Source of the DNA: an uncultured Bacteroidales bacterium
Lineage (GTDB): Bacteria; Bacteroidota; Bacteroidia; Bacteroidales; Bacteroidaceae
Direction of reading: 5' to 3'
Assembly (NCBI GenBank): GCA_937901185.1
Contig: CALCHR010000007.1
Coordinates: 1 to 6,936, forward strand
Length of the DNA stretch: 6,936 nucleotides
Shown here: positions 1 to 6,191 of the stretch, piece after piece
Layout: each line of letters opens with the position of its first letter
Position numbering within the stretch: position 1 is the stretch's first letter
Notes under the pieces: model-generated
Databases searched by the model: none
Told to the model about the DNA's origin: nothing
The model's input: the letters and a program-made list of their open reading frames with translations, nothing else
Program-made: the position numbers and the translations under genes

Positions 1-60
1 AGTAGTTACCAAATTTTTCTTAGTAGTTACCGAAATTTTCCTAGTAGTTACCGAAAAAAG
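1..60. repeat. 21-bp tandem repeat (minisatellite), about 2.9 copies, open at window edge
   Basis: The 10-mer AGTAGTTACC occurs at 1-10, 22-31 and 43-52, an exact period of 21 bp. Units 1 (1-21) and 2 (22-42) differ at only three positions; the third breaks off after about 15 bases into an A-run. On the cas sense strand the core reads GGTAACTACT, so the block lies about 77 bp downstream of the cas2 stop. It may continue to the left of the window. The period is too short, with no unique spacer between copies, for a CRISPR array. I do not recognise the family; its role is unknown. Confidence 0.85.
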
Positions 61-136
61 GGTGGTTTTTATGTGATTTTATTTCTTTGTAAATGAGCAG
101 ATTATAAATCGGTTAAAAATGTGTGTTTGGGGGTTG
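61..136. other. AT-rich intergenic stretch downstream of cas2
   Basis: This short stretch separates the cas2 stop codon from the 21-bp repeats. I see no ORF, no convincing hairpin followed by a U-run, and no full Bacteroidetes promoter on either strand. No copy of the CRISPR repeat predicted from the tracrRNA anti-repeat is present. It could hold part of an array leader if the array lies beyond position 1, but nothing in the sequence shows this. Confidence 0.4.
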
Positions 137-469
137 CTAAAAGAGTTCTAATTGTTGCCCCGGACTGTTAGGGGGAGCAATCTTTTTTCCGTGGAAGAGT
201 TTTAGGTTGGCAAATTGCTTGTCCGTAATGGTCAGAATGCCTACTTTTCCATATTCCGGAATAAAGGACTTTACCCGTTTTACATGTACTTCTGCATTTT
301 CTGCACTGGCGCAATGGCGTATGTATATAGAAAATTGGAACATGGTGAACCCATCACGCATAATATTTTTACGGAAATCGGTGGCGGCTTTCCGCTCCCG
401 CTTGGTTTCCGTAGGTAAATCGAAGAATACGAGTACCCACATAATTCTATATTCGCTGATACGTTCCAT
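137..469 (-). CDS. cas2: CRISPR-associated endoribonuclease/integrase subunit Cas2 (type II-C)
   Basis: Cas2 is the small ferredoxin-fold partner of Cas1. A Cas2 dimer bridges two Cas1 dimers to form the complex that inserts new spacers at the leader end of the array. The 110-residue length is normal. The first beta strand carries the signature MWVLVFFDLPT (residues 10-20), with the conserved Asp at D17; an arginine/lysine-rich helix follows (KRERKAATDFRKN), then the FTMFQFSIYIR strand. The start at 469 is chosen because MERxSEYRIMWV is the usual N-terminus of Bacteroidetes II-C Cas2; an internal Met at residue 10 would clip the first strand. The gene begins 11 nt after the cas1 stop with no terminator between, so cas1-cas2 is one transcription unit. 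No frameshift or missing key residue is seen. Confidence 0.96.
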   Translation of the reverse strand: MERISEYRIMWVLVFFDLPTETKRERKAATDFRKNIMRDGFTMFQFSIYIRHCASAENAEVHVKRVKSFIPEYGKVGILTITDKQFANLKLFHGKKIAPPNSPGQQLELF

Positions 470-480
470 CTAAGTTCTAT

Positions 481-1428
481 TTATGTTTTCTCTGAAAATT
501 CCGGATAGACTATTTTTCGCAGTTCTCCGCTGAAACATTTTGCTAATGAGGCTGTTGTAGTAGTTGCAGCAATCATTAAGGGGCTTCGTTTGCCGTCAAT
601 AGAAACATCCAAGGTGGGGATAGAGAGTAATTGGGCTTTTAGTTCTCTGTTTAGCTCTTGATAGTCTGTGTTGCTTTTTACAATGCTTAATACCAACTGG
701 TCTACGAATGGGCGATAGGGTTCCATAATGTCGTCGGCCAAGCAGTAAGCATTATAACGGTTGTGATGGTGTATTCCTAATGTGGGAAGAAGTCCGCTGG
801 ATATTAGTGCTCTGGCTATGATGGCACGGAGAATGGCATATCCATAGTTGAGAAGAGGATTGGGCGGTTCGCCTTCACGTCCACGGGTAAAAAACGGAAC
901 ATAGGGGTAGAATATGTTTTTCCAATAGTAGGCTGCAGCTCGCCCTTCAAGATTGTCGGGGTCTCCACTGCGTACGTCCGCTGCCCAAGCCAACATACAG
1001 CGTGTTTCTGTAGCGGTATATTTTTCTAGAAGGTAGGCTTGGTTTGTAATTTTAGCATGGATGGTTTGCTGCCAAAGTTGTTTGCGAAGTGGGAGAGAGG
1101 CTTCTATTTGCTGGGTAAATCTCTCTTGTTGAAGCGTGTTTCCCGCTAAAGGAAGGGTGAGGGAGGTGGGCATGCTGCGTGCGTTACAGCCAATGAGGGC
1201 ACAGTTATTGTCCATCAAGGCTTCAATGAGGCCTTGCGTTAGGGTGATTTGTTTATTGTCAAGCACAATGACGCCGATGTCCTCAATGGGAATGGTGCGC
1301 ACTGATTCTTGCTTTAGCAAATCAGATAGCTTATCGCTTTTTTCTACCTCTGGCATTTTGATTACCAACTGTGCATTGCGTAGCGAAAGATACGCCGGAT
1401 TTCCAAAATAGAGAGTGCGTTTAATCAT
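481..1428 (-). CDS. cas1: CRISPR-associated integrase Cas1 (type II-C)
   Basis: Cas1 is the metal-dependent integrase that joins prespacers to the CRISPR array, acting as two dimers held by Cas2. The 315 residues match the family. An N-terminal beta domain (about 1-95) includes the strands around TIPIEDIGVIVLDNKQIT. The helical catalytic domain carries the three expected metal ligands: E161 in NLEGRAAAYYW, a His in the run H220-H222 (GIHHHNRYNAYCLADD), and E236 in DDIMEPYRPFVD. The MEPYRP form is typical of type II Cas1. The ATG at 1428 directly precedes the conserved KRTLYFGNPAYLS opening. The gene lies 106 bp downstream of cas9 but behind a strong hairpin terminator, so it may have its own promoter. 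I see no good TAnnTTTG box in the AT-rich leader. The active site is intact and the gene appears functional. Confidence 0.97.
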   Translation of the reverse strand: MIKRTLYFGNPAYLSLRNAQLVIKMPEVEKSDKLSDLLKQESVRTIPIEDIGVIVLDNKQITLTQGLIEALMDNNCALIGCNARSMPTSLTLPLAGNTLQQERFTQQIEASLPLRKQLWQQTIHAKITNQAYLLEKYTATETRCMLAWAADVRSGDPDNLEGRAAAYYWKNIFYPYVPFFTRGREGEPPNPLLNYGYAILRAIIARALISSGLLPTLGIHHHNRYNAYCLADDIMEPYRPFVDQLVLSIVKSNTDYQELNRELKAQLLSIPTLDVSIDGKRSPLMIAATTTTASLAKCFSGELRKIVYPEFSEKT

Positions 1429-1429
1429 A

Positions 1430-1460
1430 GCTTTATAGTTTAGGGGTTACACATTATATA
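1430..1460 (-). promoter_or_regulatory. AT-rich leader upstream of cas1, resembling that of the 198-codon gene
   Basis: Just before the cas1 ATG the sense strand has CTATAAAGC (1430-1438 on the plus strand as GCTTTATAG), a C-run, and TATATAA (near 1454-1460). The same 9-mer lies at the same offset before the start at 6788, with TATATAA 24 nt from the start instead of 26. No Shine-Dalgarno and no TAnnTTTG box are visible. It could be a translation-enhancing A/T-rich leader or an unrecognised promoter; the role is inferred only from the similarity. Confidence 0.3.
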
Positions 1461-1477
1461 TTATATTATATGATATG

Positions 1478-1518
1478 AAAAAGATATGAGCCATTGCACT
1501 AGTGCAACAGCTCATATC
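1478..1518 (-). terminator. Rho-independent terminator downstream of cas9
   Basis: A perfect 9-bp stem, GATATGAGC (1483-1491) with GCTCATATC (1510-1518), encloses a second perfect stem, TTGCAC (1494-1499) with GTGCAA (1502-1507). The two are separated by a 2x2 CA/CA internal loop. On the minus strand the stem is followed at once by five U (A1478-A1482). It begins 16 nt past the cas9 stop and faces the right way to end the cas9 transcript before cas1. On the plus strand no U-run follows, so it is one-directional. Confidence 0.8.
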
Positions 1519-1534
1519 CCATAAGTGTGAGTTT

Positions 1535-4500
1535 TTAATATTCTCCTATAGCAACAATTTGTCCAATATGGTTGATACGTACTTTGACAATCTTATCCAT
1601 AATGGCAAATGATTGAATTCTCTTCCAGGTTATATTTCGTAGTGCATTATCTTTTTCTGCATTGGTTTCCAAATGATGCTTAAAGAAATAATCCTTAGAT
1701 GACAAACTCTGTACCCTAAACAGATTCGGACTAATCAACGGATAATTTTCCGGGTCTGTTAAATCTATTTCTTTAGGGTCGAATCCTGTTGACTCATTGG
1801 GAAATACAAAATACTCGTTTTGCTTCATGGTGTAGAGAAACTTCCACCCCTCGCTCTGCCGATAAGTTTTGTCGACAACTGGCAGTCTTGGGTTATGGTT
1901 AACACGGGCTACTGCCTCATAGAAAGAAACAATGCGTTCTTCCAGCTCCATAATGGGGTTTCCTTGCTCGTCGTATGTGGGTTGGCCTTGCTTGTCAAGC
2001 ACAGGCTTTTGGTAGATGGCTACGTGGTGGTTATTGCCGGTATTGACAAAATCAACAGGAAGGTGTTGGCCGTTGCTGTCGAGTATCAGTTGCCCATCCT
2101 TGTCCCGTTTATCATGAAGTGCCAAGGCGTTACTAATTCTTTCAGAAATGGTGACGGATTTTATACAGATACCTTTTTCTTTGTTCAACCAGATGGGATT
2201 TTCCTCCAAATTGACAAAGGCTTTTCCGGCTACTCTATTAAATTCTTGTAACCTTTTTTCCAATAAGCGGCGAATGCCAAAGTCTACAACTTTATTAATA
2301 CTCAGGTCGGGAGAAATGGATTTTCTAATGGTGTAAGTGGTGTCCAGTTGTACCGTCTTTACTTTTATGGGGACAGCCTTTGTGTGGGTATCGTTGAGCC
2401 AAATGGGATTTTTATCTAAGGCATTCTTTCCGGTAAAGGCTTTCTTGGGGTCGTTGTCAAACTGCTGCAAGCGCCACAAAAGGGCTTCGCGATACATCTG
2501 TTTGCATACGGTCATGATTTTCGCTGTGTCGAAAGCAGCATTTACCTTTTCTTCTTTCGTGGCGTATTCTTTCCGGCTTCCATAGAAAGTTTCCTTGTGC
2601 AACTCTCCGCGTGGCGTCTTTATCTTATCAACCACTTTGTTCTTTGACTTGATGGAAACCAAAATGTTTTCTAAGTGGCGCTTGGCTTCAGCCCTGAATT
2701 CGCCCAAGGCCATGGGAGATACGGCCTTACCTTCGTGGAAATAAGCATTACGGATGGCATAGATTTCTGAGCCTTCTTTGTTTGCCGCGTTCCGATGGTT
2801 GTAGTATTGTACAAAAGCATATTTTGTGAATGCTACAGTCAGCGCGTCCATAGCATGGTGACGATGGTCGTTGCGCTTGGTCCAATTGGAAATTCTGCCA
2901 ATCTTTCGGCCATCGTGGTCTTCGTGGTATTCTACTTGTCCTAATGCTGCGTACTTTTCCCAGTTAATTTCTTTCATGATGTCAACTAATTGCCAATCGT
3001 TGCGAAGTTGGTCTGTGATAGAACCACAGGTGGCTGTTACGCGGCGACTTATTTGGCTCAACATAGAGAGGGCACGTTTAGCTATATATTGGGTGTTTCG
3101 AAGATCGCGTTCAACAAAATCATCTGGAATGTCTTTTTCTCGCATTTTGAGATTCTTCAGCTTGGACTTTTGTTTGGCGAAAAGAGATTCGCAGACTTCT
3201 ACGTACCGCTTTATACCATCTGCTCCATATCTTTCTTCTACAAAATCGTAAGCGGTTTTATTACCCTTATCTATATTTACACTACGCACTTCTAATGTCT
3301 TATTGGAATAAGAGTCGTTAAACAGTCGGGCTTTGGGAATGATGTGTTCAATGTCAAACTCTTTGGAAAAAAGTTTTTCACGCGGGATATATGTATTTGA
3401 GTATAGCGTCTTGTAGCCATTATCTTTTAGTTCTTCATAGAGGCGATAGCGAATAACGTCAGTACGTGAGGGGTGGGCTATATGGAATTCTTCCATCAGA
3501 ATTTTCTTAATCTCCTCTTGTTCTTTGGTGGCAGTATTAATTGCTCTGCTCATTTGTTCACGCTCAGGTCTACTTTTCTTCAATTCACGAGCAAGCTCCA
3601 CTCTTATTTCATCGGGCCGACCGTAAGTGCATATCACTTCATTGACCACATTGACCATTTGGTTGAGAATCTTTTCTACCACCGGATTGCGCAGAGAGTT
3701 TTTAGGCAGTAGTTCTAAATAATCTTTCAGTTCCTTGGCTTCAATTTCTTCTTTTGTCAAAGAGGCTGCAGAATGGCAGTAGCCAGCTTGTTTGCAAGCT
3801 ATATCATAGCGATTGCCTTCTTTCATAGATAGCAGAATCTTCTTGATAGCTTTGGCGCTTAGACGGCCATAGTCTCCGCTAAAGGTAGTGGCTACTAAAG
3901 GCGTTGCGTATTCTTTATCACATAAACAGAGCTCGGCTACTTTTTCGACCAATTTTTGCTCTCCGGTTGCAGAGTTGTCGCCCTCAAAAGAGTAGAGCAA
4001 ATGCCATAACCGATAGGCAGTTTGCTCATGAAGGGGGATTGTAAGATCAACAGAGGTGTTCAGCACTTCGGTGTTCCATCCCTGCGTTTCAAAAACTTCT
4101 TTGGTCTGTTGCAAAATGGATGGGGCGCTCTGTTTGAAATCTATAGGCATGTGACCGGAAAGTTCCATCATGGAACTGAATGCTTCATATAGAGCTTGAC
4201 CAGTAACATTACCACTAACCTTTTCAAAATTCAAATCCAGATTTTTACTATCGTTGAATAGCAATTTTAGGATTTGGGTTTTAGTCAATTCTTTCTTGAT
4301 GGACAACTCACAAGCCAATATCTCTTTTTCTTCAAGGGTTAATCTTCGTTTACCCTTTGATTCTAAAATAAGATTTACGTCGTCTATATGCTCCTGCTCA
4401 AAAATAGTATTTTTATTTTGAGATTTATGAGAAGAATGATTTGCCAGTCTGATTTCTATATTGTTTAGAGTTTGCCAAATCTTAAATTCTTGGAAGAGGG

Positions 4501-5791
4501 GAGAGGAGTGGGGGATGACGCGGCTACCTACCACAATGGTTCTGCTCTTATTATTGGATGTGACAACTTTGTATTTACGCTCAAACTCACAAATGCTAAT
4601 CAACGATTTCTGGCTCTTGAGACGACGCTGATAGAAAATAACGACATCACGGATTTCTTGTTTAAGAGTTGGTGTAAGTTCCGAATGGAAACGGGCCTGG
4701 CTTTCCCAGATGGTTTCAAACTCGTCAAGATAATCCTGTCGATAGAAAACCAAGTTCTTCAGACTATTATGTCGATTCTCTTCCAGTCGGTTTAACAGAT
4801 ACTGCCCTACAGTAAGTTGGTTGAAATATAAGTTCTTACTACGGTCACTAATTGCACCAAGATATCCACTCGATTGGTTAATTTCTCCATTGATGTTTTG
4901 CAAAACAACTGCCAATTCTTCAAGGCCAATTTTCTCTGATAAAGCCTTTACGCGCCATTCGTAGTTTTCTTTTTTTAAGTCCGGCCCTTTTGTCGTTCGT
5001 TTCAGACCCACAAGATGATGCGTAGTTTCTTCAGTAATATTTTGGGCTAATTGCTCATTCCATACATTTTTTTCTTCGGTCCAAACAAAATGTTTGCTAA
5101 GAATGGCCCAAGTCTGTTTACTATTCTTTCCCTTGATTTCTTCCTTTGCTATTGTGGTTAGAATAAGAGGGTAGTATTGCGCTTGAATATTCCAAATGCG
5201 GTCTAGCTCGCTTTGTAAATCAGAGCGATAAAACTCAGGTAGAGTGTTTTTACCTTGATGAAGTATTTGTAGACACAATTCTCCTGGTGTGAGGTCTTCA
5301 TTGTACAAGCGCTTCGCCACCTCCATACCATCAATCATTTTTCCGTCTTCTGTACCTTTGCCCTTACGGCTACTTTTGTAACCTCGTTTTTTGTTTATCA
5401 TAAACAAGACACGAGCAAATTCCTCCAAGGATATTTCTTCTGTAACAGCTTTTGCACGCAGATGGTAAGTTTCGTATGTACTGTGAGAGCCTTGTTCAGA
5501 TAATAAAGTATTTTCTGTGATGAATCCATGCTTAATAAGAATGGTCCGCAATGTGTTACGGCGTTGTTTATAGCGCTGTAAGTTACGACGCATACTTCGC
5601 TTCATGCGTCTCTTTGCATTCGTATCTATCTCTTTACCTTTTCCAAAATTCTGAGACTCATCTGTAGTAAGTGGGTTAACTCTTACCCCTAATTTGATAA
5701 TGGAAGATTTTTCTGATTCGTTTTCTGCTTCATGAACTAAAGCCCAACCAATGCTTGTTGTACCTAAGTCTAAGCCTAATATTTTTTTCAT
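1535..5791 (-). CDS. cas9: RNA-guided DNA endonuclease Cas9 (type II-C, long Bacteroidetes form)
   Basis: Cas9 cuts double-stranded DNA matched by the crRNA next to a PAM, guided by crRNA:tracrRNA. The 1418-residue protein shows all expected parts in order. RuvC-I is ILGLDLGTTSIGWAL with D8. The Arg-rich bridge helix spans about 60-82, and the REC lobe about 85-700. RuvC-II is IRVELAREL with E732. The HNH domain has FDIEHIIPK with catalytic H816 preceded by E815, and N839 in the RSVNIDKGNK loop. RuvC-III is HHAMDALTVAF with H979 and D982. The WED/PAM-interacting C-terminus starts near 1050 and ends in VKVRINHIGQIVAIGEY. All nuclease residues are present, so it should be active. It is much longer than Neisseria or Campylobacter II-C enzymes but normal for Bacteroidetes. 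The ATG at 5791 places D8 at the usual distance from the N-terminus; no Shine-Dalgarno is visible. A consensus promoter lies upstream and a terminator downstream, so cas9 may be monocistronic. PAM specificity cannot be read from the sequence. Confidence 0.98.
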   Translation of the reverse strand: MKKILGLDLGTTSIGWALVHEAENESEKSSIIKLGVRVNPLTTDESQNFGKGKEIDTNAKRRMKRSMRRNLQRYKQRRNTLRTILIKHGFITENTLLSEQGSHSTYETYHLRAKAVTEEISLEEFARVLFMINKKRGYKSSRKGKGTEDGKMIDGMEVAKRLYNEDLTPGELCLQILHQGKNTLPEFYRSDLQSELDRIWNIQAQYYPLILTTIAKEEIKGKNSKQTWAILSKHFVWTEEKNVWNEQLAQNITEETTHHLVGLKRTTKGPDLKKENYEWRVKALSEKIGLEELAVVLQNINGEINQSSGYLGAISDRSKNLYFNQLTVGQYLLNRLEENRHNSLKNLVFYRQDYLDEFETIWESQARFHSELTPTLKQEIRDVVIFYQRRLKSQKSLISICEFERKYKVVTSNNKSRTIVVGSRVIPHSSPLFQEFKIWQTLNNIEIRLANHSSHKSQNKNTIFEQEHIDDVNLILESKGKRRLTLEEKEILACELSIKKELTKTQILKLLFNDSKNLDLNFEKVSGNVTGQALYEAFSSMMELSGHMPIDFKQSAPSILQQTKEVFETQGWNTEVLNTSVDLTIPLHEQTAYRLWHLLYSFEGDNSATGEQKLVEKVAELCLCDKEYATPLVATTFSGDYGRLSAKAIKKILLSMKEGNRYDIACKQAGYCHSAASLTKEEIEAKELKDYLELLPKNSLRNPVVEKILNQMVNVVNEVICTYGRPDEIRVELARELKKSRPEREQMSRAINTATKEQEEIKKILMEEFHIAHPSRTDVIRYRLYEELKDNGYKTLYSNTYIPREKLFSKEFDIEHIIPKARLFNDSYSNKTLEVRSVNIDKGNKTAYDFVEERYGADGIKRYVEVCESLFAKQKSKLKNLKMREKDIPDDFVERDLRNTQYIAKRALSMLSQISRRVTATCGSITDQLRNDWQLVDIMKEINWEKYAALGQVEYHEDHDGRKIGRISNWTKRNDHRHHAMDALTVAFTKYAFVQYYNHRNAANKEGSEIYAIRNAYFHEGKAVSPMALGEFRAEAKRHLENILVSIKSKNKVVDKIKTPRGELHKETFYGSRKEYATKEEKVNAAFDTAKIMTVCKQMYREALLWRLQQFDNDPKKAFTGKNALDKNPIWLNDTHTKAVPIKVKTVQLDTTYTIRKSISPDLSINKVVDFGIRRLLEKRLQEFNRVAGKAFVNLEENPIWLNKEKGICIKSVTISERISNALALHDKRDKDGQLILDSNGQHLPVDFVNTGNNHHVAIYQKPVLDKQGQPTYDEQGNPIMELEERIVSFYEAVARVNHNPRLPVVDKTYRQSEGWKFLYTMKQNEYFVFPNESTGFDPKEIDLTDPENYPLISPNLFRVQSLSSKDYFFKHHLETNAEKDNALRNITWKRIQSFAIMDKIVKVRINHIGQIVAIGEY

Positions 5792-5820
5792 AGAAATTAT
5801 TCTTTAAGATTTATCATCTC

Positions 5821-5852
5821 CAAAATTATATAGAAACAATTAATGCAACAAA
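5821..5852 (-). promoter_or_regulatory. cas9 promoter (Bacteroidetes sigma type)
   Basis: Read on the minus strand, TTTG (5849-5852) is followed by exactly 20 nt and then TAATTTTG (5821-5828). This matches the Bacteroidetes -33/-7 consensus TTTG and TAnnTTTG perfectly. Transcription would start near 5814, leaving a leader of about 22 nt before the cas9 ATG. The same -7 octamer is used by the tRNA-Arg promoter at 6139-6169. The -33 box sits three bases from that of the divergent tracrRNA promoter. Confidence 0.75.
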
Positions 5853-5855
5853 AAA

Positions 5856-5887
5856 TTTGGCAGTTAATTAAAAAATGTTTTTCTTTG
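5856..5887 (+). promoter_or_regulatory. Probable tracrRNA promoter, divergent from cas9
   Basis: On the plus strand TTTG (5856-5859) is followed by 20 nt and TTTCTTTG (5880-5887), one base off the TAnnTTTG consensus. Initiation about 6-7 nt downstream would begin the RNA near 5893, at the 5' edge of the anti-repeat, which is where a functional tracrRNA should start. The imperfect -7 box keeps confidence moderate. Another start further upstream would give a longer tracrRNA form. Confidence 0.5.
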
Positions 5888-5890
5888 CAA

Positions 5891-5974
5891 CACTAATCTG
5901 AAGCAATTCACAATAAGGATTTTGTTCCGTTGTGAAAACATCAGGTTGCCCTCGTCCTTATCGGGGGCTTTTTT
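5891..5974 (+). ncRNA. tracrRNA
   Basis: The tracrRNA pairs with the repeat part of pre-crRNA, allows RNase III processing, and holds the guide in Cas9. Bases 5891-5914 form the anti-repeat: they pair with the Bacteroidales II-C repeat as I remember it (opening GTTGTGATTTGCTTT). This gives a 5' duplex (repeat 1-14 with 5901-5914, one U-U mismatch), a small bulge at 5898-5900, and a second helix over ACTAAT (5892-5897). The post-duplex segment starts ACAATAAGG (5910-5918), a motif shared with the Neisseria meningitidis II-C tracrRNA, and a similar GTGAAAACAT-type segment follows. The RNA ends in a GC hairpin and U-run (5948-5974). The gene is divergent from cas9, about 100 bp from its start. 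The exact 5' end is inferred from the promoter-like boxes. Folding and comparison with the array repeat would settle it. Confidence 0.85.
5948..5974 (+). terminator. Terminator hairpin of the tracrRNA
   Basis: GCCCTCG (5948-5954) pairs with CGGGGGC (5962-5968) over seven bases with one U-G wobble, around a 7-nt loop. Six U follow (5969-5974). It is a standard intrinsic terminator on the plus strand and also forms the last structural stem of the tracrRNA. Confidence 0.85.
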
Positions 5975-6023
5975 GTATCTGCTAAAAGGAGATATTATTT
6001 CGGCTGTTGGGTATTATATAAGA

Positions 6024-6051
6024 AAAAAAGGAACCTTTGAGTTCCTTTTTT
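6024..6051. terminator. Bidirectional terminator between tracrRNA and tRNA-Arg
   Basis: GGAAC (6030-6034) pairs with GTTCC (6041-6045) around a 6-nt loop. The stem is flanked by matching A and T runs (6024-6029 and 6046-6051), so on either strand it ends in a U-run. On the minus strand it starts 3 nt past the tRNA-Arg 3' end and most likely terminates that transcript. On the plus strand it is a backup stop behind the tracrRNA. Confidence 0.75.
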
Positions 6052-6054
6052 CTG

Positions 6055-6128
<74 letters not shown>

Positions 6129-6138
6129 AAACCGAGTG

Positions 6139-6169
6139 CAAAATTACAATTATATTTTGGATAAACAAA
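6139..6169 (-). promoter_or_regulatory. tRNA-Arg promoter (Bacteroidetes sigma type)
   Basis: On the minus strand TTTG (6166-6169), a 19-nt spacer and TAATTTTG (6139-6146) match the Bacteroidetes -33/-7 consensus. A start about seven bases downstream falls near 6132, a few bases before the mature tRNA 5' end at 6128. It lies in the 63-bp gap after the 198-codon gene, in which I see no separate terminator for that gene. Confidence 0.7.
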
Positions 6170-6191
6170 TTCTTACTTCGAGATTTTGAAC

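Noticed and set aside
70..90. TGTGATTT on the plus strand near cas2, similar to part of the expected CRISPR repeat
   Set aside because: Only about eight bases match, it occurs once, and it does not continue into the rest of the repeat; chance in AT-rich DNA.
1136..1411. 91-codon plus-strand ORF antisense to cas1
   Set aside because: It mirrors the cas1 N-terminal coding sequence, with no independent support.
1453..1477. Alternating AT tract before cas1 as a possible promoter
   Set aside because: It is low-complexity TA sequence without a TTTG or TAnnTTTG box; not enough to call a promoter.
1820..2251. 143-codon plus-strand ORF inside cas9
   Set aside because: It is antisense to the conserved Cas9 C-terminus, resembles no family, and has no promoter or start context.
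3473..3712. Plus-strand ORF of 79 codons opposite the Cas9 RuvC-II/HNH region
   Set aside because: It is a shadow of the strongly conserved cas9 frame on the other strand.
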